DNA of 14,478 bases from the NCBI GenBank assembly GCA_035713725.1, contig DASTMZ010000114.1, positions 1-14,478 on the forward strand, in the 5' to 3' direction. Below, one piece after another: positions 1 to 6,815 of this stretch. Every line of letters starts with the position of its first letter. The stretch's first letter is position 1. A program made the position numbers and the translations under genes. The notes below the pieces were generated by a model that was not told the origin of the DNA, did not search any database, and worked only from the letters and a program-made list of their open reading frames with translations. The DNA comes from DASQPR01 sp035713725 (lineage in GTDB: Bacteria > Actinomycetota > Actinomycetes > Mycobacteriales > Micromonosporaceae).

Positions 1-50
1 GGCGTGACCGCGACCGGAGCTTGTGCGGGTGGGTCCGCGACGACGGTCAC
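1..50 (-). CDS. Second sugar ABC transporter permease, N-terminal fragment (MalG-like)
   Basis: Only the first 16 codons lie in the window; the gene continues past base 1. A GTG start (complement of 48-50) follows the stop of the upstream permease by one base, with AGGTGAG a few bases ahead as a ribosome binding site. The visible peptide begins MTVVADPPAQAPVAVT, a hydrophilic cytoplasmic tail of the kind that precedes the first membrane helix. The product is inferred from position alone: CUT1 sugar transporter operons normally run binding protein, MalF-like permease, MalG-like permease. The near-zero gap implies translational coupling. No transport domain can be seen, so identity rests on context. 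Confidence 0.55.
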   Translation of the reverse strand, partial: MTVVADPPAQAPVAVT

Positions 51-51
51 G

Positions 52-984
52 TCAGCTCACCTGCTCCCGCCACCGAGACGCCCGCAGGAATGCCAGCACC
101 ACCACGACGATGAGCGCGAAGTTGATGACGGACATGGCGGCCGACTCTCCGATGAAGCTCTGCTTGAGTTGGAAGAGGAACGTGGTGGTGGTGCTCGTCT
201 CATGCCCGGGTCCGCCGCGCGTCATCTCCCAGATGATCGGGAACGAGTTGAAAACGTTGATGATGTTGATGAGCGCGGCGACCAGGAATGCCGGGCGCAG
301 CAGTGGCAGAGTGATCCGCCGGTACATCTGCCAAGGTGTGGCACCGTCGACGCGGGCCGCCTCGTAGATGTCGCCCGGGATGGACTGCAGACCGGCCAGC
401 AGTGCGTACGTCGTGAACGGAAGCGATACGAACACGGCGACCGCGATCATCCACGCGAACGCGTACGCCGGCCGGCCGAGCCAGTCGGCCGCGTTGGAGT
501 TGAACGATTTGATCAGGCCGATCTGATGCAGGAAGACGTTGATCACACCGTTGTTCGCGTCCAGCGCCCATCGGAAGACAAGCGCAGTCATGGTGACCGA
601 AGCGGCCCACGGTGCGATCAGTGCCCAGCGCGCTACCCGGCGTCCCGGCCACCGTGCGTTGAACACCTGCGCCAACACCATCGAGATCGCCATGGTCACG
701 ATGACCACGGCACCGACCCAGATCACCGTACGGATGAGCACGCCGTTGAGGTCCGGCTCGTCGAAAAGGTTCGAGAAGTTCTTGCCACCGGCGGACCCCA
801 ACACGAAACCGTCCGGGCTGATGTGCTGAAAGGACGTCTGGAACAGCACGACAACCGGCCACAGCACGATGACGGCGATCAGGCCCAGTGCCGGCCCGAT
901 CCAGAGCATCGGCGTCAATGCCTCCTGGATTCGCCGACGGGTGTTCCGGCGCGGCCGAACCGTCGACACAAGCTGCTGGGTCAT
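52..984 (-). CDS. Carbohydrate ABC transporter permease, MalF/UgpA-like (CUT1 family)
   Basis: A 310-residue inner-membrane subunit that, with a second permease, forms the channel for a sugar delivered by the upstream binding protein. Six hydrophobic segments are visible, near residues 25-50, 83-108, 117-140, 173-199, 230-252 and 281-301. The EAA loop that docks the ATPase is clear at about 208-230 (EAARVDGATPWQMYRRI). An in-frame GTG exists at 1002, but the ATG at 984 is preferred because GAGGGA sits 5 nt before it and the family normally starts with a short basic tail. No ATPase gene is visible; many actinobacterial CUT1 systems share one ATPase encoded elsewhere (family knowledge). The substrate is not evident from the sequence. 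Confidence 0.93.
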   Translation of the reverse strand: MTQQLVSTVRPRRNTRRRIQEALTPMLWIGPALGLIAVIVLWPVVVLFQTSFQHISPDGFVLGSAGGKNFSNLFDEPDLNGVLIRTVIWVGAVVIVTMAISMVLAQVFNARWPGRRVARWALIAPWAASVTMTALVFRWALDANNGVINVFLHQIGLIKSFNSNAADWLGRPAYAFAWMIAVAVFVSLPFTTYALLAGLQSIPGDIYEAARVDGATPWQMYRRITLPLLRPAFLVAALINIINVFNSFPIIWEMTRGGPGHETSTTTTFLFQLKQSFIGESAAMSVINFALIVVVVLAFLRASRWREQVS

Positions 985-1024
985 CTGTCTCCCTCGGATC
1001 ACCCGCTGCAGTCAGGACATCGTT

Positions 1025-1063
1025 GCCCCGGCCTCGACGGAGCCAAACCGTCGAGGCCGGGGC
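1025..1063 (-). terminator. Perfect 16-bp intercistronic hairpin between binding protein and permease genes
   Basis: The arms GCCCCGGCCTCGACGG (1025-1040) and CCGTCGAGGCCGGGGC (1048-1063) are exact reverse complements around a 7-nt loop. The hairpin lies 14 bases past the binding-protein stop codon in transcript direction and about 40 bases before the permease start. No T-run follows, so it is more likely a partial terminator or a 3'-end mRNA stabiliser. Such a structure would give more binding protein than permease, as reported for the malE-malF junction in enterobacteria. The structure is seen directly; the role is inferred. Confidence 0.75.
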
Positions 1064-1076
1064 GCGTTCGGGCGGT

Positions 1077-2327
1077 CTAGCCCTTGGTCGCCGTCTGCTG
1101 GATCGCGCCGAGGACCTTGCTCGGGTCACCGGTGATGGCGGTGCCAATCGTTTGCTGGATCTGCGTCTTCGTCGCCGCCCACGCGGTGCTGGACGGATAC
1201 TGCACGGCCTGCGGCAGCGCCTTCAGGAACGGACCGAAGACCGGATCGGACGACAGCTGCGCAGTTGCCGAGTTCGTGGCGGGCAGCAGGTCGTATTCCT
1301 TGTCGAACTGCAGTTGGTAGGTGTCCGAGTAGGCGAAGTCGAGGAACTTCTTGATGGCGGCCTGCTTGCTGGTGTTGCCGTTCTTGAACGCCGCGGTGAA
1401 GTCGCAGACGCCAAGCGTGGTCGCCAACGGACCGGTCTTGCCCGGGATCGGCACCGACGCCCAGTCCGAGTCGGAGAGAACCTTGCCCGCCTGAATGATC
1501 GGGATCAGGGCCGGCGAGCCATTGATCATTCCGATCTGGCCTTGCGCGAACTGCTTCCACAGGTCGGTGCGGTTCTTCGTGCCCGGGTTCGGCTCGGTGT
1601 CGCCGGATGCGACCAACTGCTTCAAGAACTGGAACGTCTCGATGTTCTGCGAGCTGTTGATCGTGAAGTGTCCGCTGGAATCGGTGTAGTTGCCGCCGTT
1701 ACCGAGCATCCACAACAGGGACTCGGCTTGCGCCTCCTCCGGACCGAGCGGCAGACCGAATCCGATGTTGCCCTTCGCCTTGATGGCTGCCGCGTCGGCC
1801 TGGACGTCGGCCCAGGTCTGTGGCGCGGATGTGATGCCGGCCGCGGTGAACAGCTTCTTGTTGTAGAACAGCGTGCGCGAGCTAGTCGTGAACGGCATGC
1901 CGTACTGCACGTTGTTGTAGCTGCCCAGCGTCTTGAACACGCCCAAGAGATTCGACGGGTTGCTGAACACATCGCTGACCGGATAGAGCAGACCCTCTTG
2001 CGCGTAGTTCGCGAAGTAGTCGCCCTCGGTGATGTCCGGATACTGCTTGTTTTGCACCATCGTCTGGATCTGGTTGTCGAAGTCGTTCCAGTTGATGGTC
2101 TGCACCTGGACAGTGATGGACGGATTGGCCTGGTGGAACGCGTCCGCGATGCCCTGCCAGTAGATCTGGCTGGTGTTGGACGGGCCGGTGCCGTAGTCGG
2201 CCGCCACAATCTTGAGTGTGGTGGTGCCGGACGCCGAAGAACCCTTACCACTGCTGCCACATGCTGTCATGGTCAGCAGTGCAGTCGCCGCGCACAGCGC
2301 CACGACGACCCCGTACCGTCGTTTCAT
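1077..2327 (-). CDS. Sugar-binding lipoprotein of an ABC transporter (family 1 extracellular solute-binding protein)
   Basis: A 416-residue exported lipoprotein that captures a sugar outside the membrane and hands it to the permeases encoded downstream. It starts with a basic n-region and hydrophobic core (MKRRYGVVVALCAATALL), and the lipobox Cys is residue 23 (LTMTAC). A Gly/Ser linker follows. The mature part has typical family 1 features, including a region near residues 150-175 (YGMPFTTSSRTLFYNKKLF), where these proteins read MP...YNK. AGGAGG stands 4 nt before the ATG, a strong binding site. It is the first gene of the minus-strand operon, divergent from the kinase gene. Specificity cannot be read; the nearby kinase and aldolase suggest a ketohexose, its polyol or a derived glycoside. 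Confidence 0.94.
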   Translation of the reverse strand: MKRRYGVVVALCAATALLTMTACGSSGKGSSASGTTTLKIVAADYGTGPSNTSQIYWQGIADAFHQANPSITVQVQTINWNDFDNQIQTMVQNKQYPDITEGDYFANYAQEGLLYPVSDVFSNPSNLLGVFKTLGSYNNVQYGMPFTTSSRTLFYNKKLFTAAGITSAPQTWADVQADAAAIKAKGNIGFGLPLGPEEAQAESLLWMLGNGGNYTDSSGHFTINSSQNIETFQFLKQLVASGDTEPNPGTKNRTDLWKQFAQGQIGMINGSPALIPIIQAGKVLSDSDWASVPIPGKTGPLATTLGVCDFTAAFKNGNTSKQAAIKKFLDFAYSDTYQLQFDKEYDLLPATNSATAQLSSDPVFGPFLKALPQAVQYPSSTAWAATKTQIQQTIGTAITGDPSKVLGAIQQTATKG

Positions 2328-2348
2328 GCATCCTCCTGAGTCCGCATG

Positions 2349-2365
2349 GCGGTAAGCCGTACCGC
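2349..2365. repeat. Small inverted repeat in the leader of the binding-protein gene
   Basis: GCGGTA (2349-2354) and TACCGC (2360-2365) are exact reverse complements with a 5-nt spacer. The repeat lies about 20 nt upstream of the binding-protein start and would fold in its 5' leader, just before the AGGAGG site. It could be a minor operator half-site or have no function. At six base pairs it could easily occur by chance. Confidence 0.25.
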
Positions 2366-2420
2366 GGCGCCGTCGTGGCCGATGCGACCTGCCGCGACGA
2401 TGCGGCGAACCGTGTCATGT

Positions 2421-2460
2421 GGTGATTGAAACTGCTTTGATGACGCCGCGTTCAATCACC
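2421..2460. promoter_or_regulatory. Candidate operator: perfect 10-bp inverted repeat in the divergent promoter region
   Basis: GGTGATTGAA (2421-2430) and TTCAATCACC (2451-2460) are exact reverse complements separated by 20 bases. A third, similar element, TTCGATCGC (2461-2469), follows directly and matches TTCAATCAC at 7 of 9 positions. The site lies between the divergent transporter and kinase genes, 30 bp before the kinase ATG and 94 bp before the binding-protein ATG. It is relatively AT-rich for this DNA. This placement suits a repressor that controls both directions, as DeoR, GntR or LacI family members do in sugar loci. No regulator gene lies in the window. The repeat is seen directly; its function is inferred. 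Confidence 0.6.
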
Positions 2461-2489
2461 TTCGATCGCTGAGCGACCACACTAGACCA

Positions 2490-3638
2490 ATGGCGAGCCT
2501 CGGCGGAAGAACGCAGACGAGCCTGATGCGAAACCCACAGCCGGGCGAGACGCTGGCGAAATCGGTGCGTATCGTGTGGCCGGTGCTCGCCGACTTCGAG
2601 TCCCTGATCCGCGCGGCGACCTGGCCAAAGTCCCGAAGCGTCACGAACGGTGGACCTGGCGTTGCGCCGGCGACGATCCACGTCGTCGGTCCGAATCCGG
2701 CGCTCGACCGCCTCGAGATCCTTGACGACCTGCACGTCAACGCGGTGAACCGGTCGGTCGACGTGCTCAATCGAGCAGGCGGCAAGAGTCTCAACGTGGC
2801 CCGTGCCATCCGCCGGCTCGGCCTCGAGGTGTCGGTCCACGGGTTCCTCGGCGGCTGGACCGGCACGTTCATTCGGGACGCGTGCGTCGCGCAGGGCATG
2901 ACCGACCGCCACATCGCCATTGCCGGCCAGACCCGCATCAGCCTCGTACTTGTCGAGCCGGCCACCGGCAGGTCGACGGTGGTCAACGAGCCCGGGCCGA
3001 CCATTGCCGCGGCAGAGGCGACCGCGCTCCTTTCTGGATTGTCGGCGGACTGCCGGCCCGGCGACATTGTCGTGCTCAGCGGCAGCCTCGCCCGTGACCT
3101 GCCGGTCGACTTTCACGCCGAGATGATCCGGCGCGGCCGAGCGGCGGGCGCACGAGTCATCCTGGACACCAGTGGCGCCGCGCTCACCGCCGCGGTCGGC
3201 GCTTGTCCTTGGATGGTCAAAACAAATGTGGCGGAGTTCGCCCATCTCGTGCGCCGGGATCTGGACGCCGACCGGCCCGAGCCGATCCTGGCCGAGATGC
3301 GTGCGCTGGTCGACATGGGCGTCGAGATCGTCGTGGTCACCCTGGGGGAGCAGGGCCTCTTGTACGCCGACGCGGCGCGAGAGCTGATCGTGCGGTCGCC
3401 GCGCGTGACGGCGGTGAACCCCACCGGATCCGGCGACATCCTCCTCGCCGGCTTCGTGGCAGCACACGCGTGCGGAGCCGATGCCCCGACCGCGCTACGC
3501 ATCGGGGTGAGCGCAGCCGCCGCTAGCTGCGCCCGCATCGAGCCGGACATCGAAGGCCCGACGGAGGTGCGTGCACTGCTGCCACAGGCGTTGGTCGAGG
3601 TGCCCGCGGCGGCCGTACCCAGGACCGGTGCCACGTGA
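2490..3638 (+). CDS. PfkB-family hexose-phosphate kinase (1-phosphofructokinase / tagatose-6-phosphate kinase type)
   Basis: A cytoplasmic sugar kinase that uses ATP to make a ketose 1,6-bisphosphate, the expected substrate of the aldolase encoded next. The core begins at about residue 62 (IHVVGPNPALDR), the usual N-terminus of the FruK/LacC branch. PfkB signature 1 is at 96-111 (AGGKSLNVARAIRRLG). The ATP-binding loop and catalytic Asp are at 310-316 (NPTGSGD, Asp316), and NPTGSGD resembles the LacC type. The ORF gives 382 residues against about 310 for the family, leaving roughly 55 extra N-terminal residues. There is no good ribosome binding site at 2490, and in-frame GTG codons at 2565 and 2574 are alternative starts. 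The extension keeps G/C-rich third positions, so it may be real. The exact substrate is unknown. Confidence 0.9.
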   Translation: MASLGGRTQTSLMRNPQPGETLAKSVRIVWPVLADFESLIRAATWPKSRSVTNGGPGVAPATIHVVGPNPALDRLEILDDLHVNAVNRSVDVLNRAGGKSLNVARAIRRLGLEVSVHGFLGGWTGTFIRDACVAQGMTDRHIAIAGQTRISLVLVEPATGRSTVVNEPGPTIAAAEATALLSGLSADCRPGDIVVLSGSLARDLPVDFHAEMIRRGRAAGARVILDTSGAALTAAVGACPWMVKTNVAEFAHLVRRDLDADRPEPILAEMRALVDMGVEIVVVTLGEQGLLYADAARELIVRSPRVTAVNPTGSGDILLAGFVAAHACGADAPTALRIGVSAAAASCARIEPDIEGPTEVRALLPQALVEVPAAAVPRTGAT

Positions 3639-3682
3639 CGCCTCAACGTCGGCCCGAATCGTCGAGCTAGGAAGCCATCGTC

Positions 3683-4615
3683 ATGCCCACGGCTCGTACG
3701 GCCGACCTGATGTCCGCCGCGTACGCCAACGGAACCGCCGTCGGCGCGTTCAACGTCATCTGTCTCGAACACGCCGAGGCGATCGTCGCCGGTGCCGAGG
3801 CCGCGCGCCTGCCGGTGATTCTGCAGGTCAGCGAGAACACCGTCGCTTACCACGGCGGGTTGGTTCCGATCAGCCTCGCTTGCATCGCGCTGGCCGAGAC
3901 GGCGGCCGTTCCGGTTGCCGTTCACCTTGATCACGCCACGAGCGAGGATCTATGCCTGCGAGCGATCGACATGGGCTACAGCTCGGTGATGTTCGACAGT
4001 GCCACGCTTCCGTACGCGGACAACGTCCGGGCAACCGCCGCGCTCACCGCACGAGCGCATGCGCTCGGCGCCTTCGTCGAAGCCGAACTCGGCATCGTTG
4101 GTGGCAAGGACGGCGGCGGCAGGGACGGCTGGGGCGATGCCCACGCCCCCGACGCGCGGACCGATCCTGGCGAGGCCGCCGCATTCGTCAACGCAACCGA
4201 CGTTGATTCGCTAGCGGTCGCGGTTGGCACCAGCCATGCGATGGTCTCGCGCGACGCTCGGGTCGATCTGGATCTCGTCGCACAGATCCGCGCTGCCCTG
4301 CCGGTGCCGATCGTCATGCACGGCTCGTCCGGCGTCTCGGACGAACTGCTGCGCGATGCGGTGCACGCCGGCATGACGAAGGTCAACATCGCGACGCAGT
4401 TGAACAAGACAATGACTAAACGGGTACGCGAGGAGTTGGCTCGCGACCCGGCGGTCGTTGATCCCCGCCGCTACCTCGGCCCGGCTCGGGACGCGATCGC
4501 GGACGAAGTTTGTCGGCTGCTAGACATTCTCGCGCTAGCGAGCTCAGTTGAGTCGGCCGCGCCGCGACAGCCGATGCCCGGCGCCGCTGGCGTTGCCCAG
4601 CTGGAGTTGCGGTGA
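3683..4615 (+). CDS. Class II ketose-bisphosphate aldolase (tagatose/fructose-1,6-bisphosphate type)
   Basis: A zinc-dependent aldolase of 310 residues that cleaves a ketohexose 1,6-bisphosphate into dihydroxyacetone phosphate and glyceraldehyde 3-phosphate. Visible active-site elements are HLDHA with catalytic Asp83 and zinc ligand His84, VEAELG at 132-137, zinc ligand His185 in VGTSH, and zinc ligand His213 in MHGSSG. The phosphate-binding VNIAT stretch is at 234-238. The residue after His185 is Ala, where GatY/KbaY-type enzymes usually have Gly. It lies 44 bp after the kinase on the same strand, with AGGAAG 8 nt before the ATG, so the two are probably one operon. The pairing fits the tagatose-6-phosphate route but also fructose 1-phosphate or the last steps of inositol breakdown. 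No other inositol genes are visible. Confidence 0.92.
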   Translation: MPTARTADLMSAAYANGTAVGAFNVICLEHAEAIVAGAEAARLPVILQVSENTVAYHGGLVPISLACIALAETAAVPVAVHLDHATSEDLCLRAIDMGYSSVMFDSATLPYADNVRATAALTARAHALGAFVEAELGIVGGKDGGGRDGWGDAHAPDARTDPGEAAAFVNATDVDSLAVAVGTSHAMVSRDARVDLDLVAQIRAALPVPIVMHGSSGVSDELLRDAVHAGMTKVNIATQLNKTMTKRVREELARDPAVVDPRRYLGPARDAIADEVCRLLDILALASSVESAAPRQPMPGAAGVAQLELR

Positions 4616-4673
4616 CCTCAGCTGCGTTGCTGACAGCGCCGCCTTGCCGGTCAGGCGTTGGTGCGCGGCCGTG

Positions 4674-5315
4674 TCACGCCTTGCGCCATCGGTAACGCGG
4701 GTCGGTGGTCGACGTCTTGCACCGCATCAGCACGTGGTCGACGGTGAAGCCGTACGAGCCGTGTTGCGAGCAGAATGCGCCGGAGTGAACAACCCCTGTG
4801 ACGGTCGGCGGTGCGGTCGGTCTGTGTGTGGTCACCTTCGGACTCGGCGAGGGCTTGTGGGCGCGCGGCGACGGTGTTGTCGTGAGTGCCTTCGTAGGTG
4901 CCGGTGCCGCCTTATTCGTCGATGGCTGCGGGGAGCGGCTCGCCGGCGGCGTAGTCGCCGGACCACCCGTTGCTGCGGCGGGCACCTTGGCGGCGGTGTC
5001 ACGATTGCTGGCTGGCTTGGCCGAGTCAGCGGCGTTGGCAATCGTGGCGACGATCACGATCGCGAAAAAGCCGGCGATCACACCAAGCGTGATCTTCACG
5101 CCCCTGCTCGCGCCGCGAAGCGTCCGCTTCGGTCGCGGCGGTGGCTGATGTCCCGGAAACGCGTTCGGCATCGGTGCCTGAATGTGGCCCGAAGTCATCG
5201 ACGGGACTTGCGGATGTGGTGGCTGACCGTAGACCGGCGGCGCAAATCCGGGTTGCAGCGAGATCGGTTCGTTCGGTCGCGGCTGGGGATCGGGAGTCGA
5301 GTGGCGACGTGGCAT
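4674..5315 (-). CDS. Proline/threonine-rich single-pass membrane protein of unknown function
   Basis: I do not recognise a named family. The 213-residue product has a proline-rich cytoplasmic N-terminus (1-65), a basic stretch (RPKRTLRGASRG), and one membrane helix at about 73-95 (VKITLGVIAGFFAIVIVATI). A long Pro/Thr/Ser/Ala linker, probably crossing the cell wall, spans 98-172. A small C-terminal domain at about 173-213 has two cysteines (FCSQHGSYGFTVDHVLMRC) and ends in a basic RYRWRKA tail. Similar Cys-containing tails after low-complexity linkers occur in many actinobacterial hypothetical proteins, and the cysteines could form an extracytoplasmic disulphide (inference). AGGAAAG lies 11 nt before the ATG. 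It converges on the aldolase gene across 58 bp and is divergent from the DUF4236 gene. Confidence 0.8.
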   Translation of the reverse strand: MPRRHSTPDPQPRPNEPISLQPGFAPPVYGQPPHPQVPSMTSGHIQAPMPNAFPGHQPPPRPKRTLRGASRGVKITLGVIAGFFAIVIVATIANAADSAKPASNRDTAAKVPAAATGGPATTPPASRSPQPSTNKAAPAPTKALTTTPSPRAHKPSPSPKVTTHRPTAPPTVTGVVHSGAFCSQHGSYGFTVDHVLMRCKTSTTDPRYRWRKA

Positions 5316-5341
5316 GAAAGCGTGATCTTTCCTATGTACGG

Positions 5342-5395
5342 CCAGCGACCGCCTGACGCCACCGGCGGGAGCGGCGTGCGTTAGGCGGTCGCTGG
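5342..5395. repeat. 13-bp perfect inverted repeat between divergent genes
   Basis: CCAGCGACCGCCT (5342-5354) and AGGCGGTCGCTGG (5383-5395) are exact reverse complements separated by 28 bases. Inside them, GACGCC (5355-5360) and GGCGT (5373-5377) can extend the pairing with a small bulge. The repeat lies just upstream of both divergent genes (starts at 5315 and 5561), so it is not at a normal terminator position. It could be a large operator, a leader hairpin of the minus-strand gene, or a dispersed palindromic repeat. No copy is seen elsewhere in the window. Confidence 0.5.
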
Positions 5396-5547
5396 TGGAT
5401 GGCGATTATCAGCGGCTGCAAGTATCCGGTGCGCCAGCGCGAGACGTTGACCCAGCAGGGCGACTTCCGGTGGCGGTGTGCGGCACGAGAGGTCAGATCT
5501 AGTGCACCGAACGGGCGGTCCCCGTGGGCGATCGCGATCGGATGACC

Positions 5548-5553
5548 TACGCT
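5548..5553 (+). promoter_or_regulatory. -10 box of a probable leaderless promoter for the DUF4236 gene
   Basis: TACGCT matches the actinobacterial -10 pattern TANNNT. Its last base is 7 nt before the GTG at 5561, so transcription would begin at or next to the start codon. No purine-rich ribosome binding site precedes that GTG, which supports a leaderless mRNA. No clear -35 box is visible. Confidence 0.55.
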
Positions 5554-5560
5554 GCCGGCC

Positions 5561-6709
5561 GTGGGATTTTCGGTCAAGCTGGCGCCTGGTGTGCGCATCC
5601 GTGCCTCGTCGCGTGGCATCCGTACGAGCATCGGGCCGCGTGCCGCCCGGGTACACGTCGGTGGCGGTCGGACGGGGTTCTCCACCGGTGCCGGCCCGGT
5701 TTCGTTCTACACCACGTTGGGCGCGGGTCGACGAGCCAGTGGACACCGGACCACATCGACCGCTGCGTACCACAGACAGCTAGCGGCACAAAACCGGCAA
5801 AGCAGTCAACAGCAGCGCGCGGCAGCCGCGTACGAGCTCGCCCAAACATTCCTGCACATCGTCAATCTGCACCGCGTCGATTTCCCGACCGCCCGGCGAC
5901 CGATCGCGCCACCACCACCAGCACCGGACCGGGAGGCCATCTACCAGCACTATGAGACCGTGGCGCTGGCCGGAACCGGCCGCTTCCAACGCGCCCAGCG
6001 AACGCGAGCTCGGCAGCAAGCAGTTCAATGGACAGACGTGGAGGTCAATCGGCAGGCCGCCGAAACCCACGCCGCATACGAGCAATACCAGGTGCAGCTT
6101 GACGAACAGTGGCGGCAACTCTGTGGCAACCAACCCGACGTGGTCATGGAGACTCTCGAGGAAGCCTTCGACGACAACGAAGCGCCTGCGGCCCCGGTCG
6201 GCGTCGAATCTGGCGAGGCATCCATTGCGATTCTCGTGCCGCAGATCACCGGTGCGATCCCGGAACAGATCCCAGCCACCACGCCTGCGGGCAACCCGAC
6301 GCTGAAGAAACTGACTCAGCGCGACCGCGCGGACTACTACAAGCTCTACGTCTGCGGCCAGGTGCTGGTGACCGTCAAGGAAGCGCTTGCGGTCGCTCCC
6401 GGTCTCGCCTCCGTTCGGATAGTGGTGCTACGTGACGACGGACGAGACGCATATGGCAAGCCCCGCGTTGCATGCATCCTTGCCGCCAGATTTGAGCGGA
6501 ACGCGTTCGCCGGAATCCAGTGGCACAACGCAGACGCGGTCGCCGTCCTCAATGACTCCGCCGCCGAGAAGCTGACGCAGCAGAAAGGTCGAAGCCAAGA
6601 ACTCACACCACTCGACGTCAGCGACGAGCCCGCGATCGCGGCCCTCATCGAGGCTGTGGACCTCGACGAGTTGCATGGCGATCGAACGGGTACCCAATCC
6701 GGTCGTTGA
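5561..6709 (+). CDS. DUF4236 domain protein with coiled-coil-like middle and unnamed conserved-looking C-terminal domain
   Basis: The first 55 residues (MGFSVKLAPGVRIRASSRGI onwards) match the DUF4236 pattern: MGF, LAPGVR, SxxG, a run of short glycine-rich strands, and FYTTLG at the end. The function of that domain is not known. Residues 65-100 and 125-190 are rich in Gln, Ala, Arg and Glu with few glycines, as in coiled coils. Residues 85-120 include a HIVNLHRVDFP patch. An acidic linker (EEAFDDNEAP) leads to a globular C-terminal part from about 245 (RDRADYYKLYVCGQVLVTVK) to 372, ending in LTPLDVSDEPAIAALIEAVD. I cannot name this last domain. No membrane segment is evident. The GTG start fixes the domain at residue 1 and fits the leaderless promoter. 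Length is 382 residues; probably cytoplasmic. Confidence 0.82.
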   Translation: MGFSVKLAPGVRIRASSRGIRTSIGPRAARVHVGGGRTGFSTGAGPVSFYTTLGAGRRASGHRTTSTAAYHRQLAAQNRQSSQQQRAAAAYELAQTFLHIVNLHRVDFPTARRPIAPPPPAPDREAIYQHYETVALAGTGRFQRAQRTRARQQAVQWTDVEVNRQAAETHAAYEQYQVQLDEQWRQLCGNQPDVVMETLEEAFDDNEAPAAPVGVESGEASIAILVPQITGAIPEQIPATTPAGNPTLKKLTQRDRADYYKLYVCGQVLVTVKEALAVAPGLASVRIVVLRDDGRDAYGKPRVACILAARFERNAFAGIQWHNADAVAVLNDSAAEKLTQQKGRSQELTPLDVSDEPAIAALIEAVDLDELHGDRTGTQSGR

Positions 6710-6803
6710 CTGGCTCGCACGCCGGTTCACCTCGCAACTGAGCGGCCTCTGCACATACGGTCGACGGTGGTCTGGCGATCTTCTCCATCGGACCGTTTCC
6801 CGC

Positions 6804-6809
6804 TATGGT
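6804..6809 (+). promoter_or_regulatory. -10 box of a probable leaderless promoter for the small membrane protein
   Basis: TATGGT fits TANNNT and ends 6 nt before the GTG at 6816. No ribosome binding site precedes that GTG. The spacing is close to that before the genes at 5561 and 8740. Confidence 0.55.
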
Positions 6810-6815
6810 TTCGCT

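Noticed and set aside
888..2339. Long plus-strand frame of 483 codons opposite the binding-protein gene
   Set aside because: It is a shadow of the solute-binding lipoprotein gene, which has a signal peptide, lipobox and strong ribosome binding site. The plus-strand product is Arg-rich without domains.
2466..2476. Short palindrome TCGCTGAGCGA next to the candidate operator
   Set aside because: Five-base arms are common by chance in this DNA; it is not claimed as a separate site.
2415..3467. Minus-strand frame of 350 codons opposite the kinase gene
   Set aside because: The kinase carries both PfkB signatures on the other strand. The antisense product shows no motif.
4616..4673. Terminator between the convergent aldolase and membrane-protein genes
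   Set aside because: Only a 5-bp pairing (CGCCT with AGGCG) is visible, too weak to call.
5399..5545. Plus-strand frame of 48 codons (MAIISGCKYPVRQRETLTQQ onward)
   Set aside because: No spaced ribosome binding site, no recognised family, and it ends just before the leaderless promoter of the next gene. It cannot be excluded, but support is too weak.
6675..6815. Longer N-terminus for the small membrane protein, starting at ATG 6675
   Set aside because: It overlaps the end of the DUF4236 gene, is Arg/Trp-rich with no helix, and ignores the -10 box placed just before GTG 6816.
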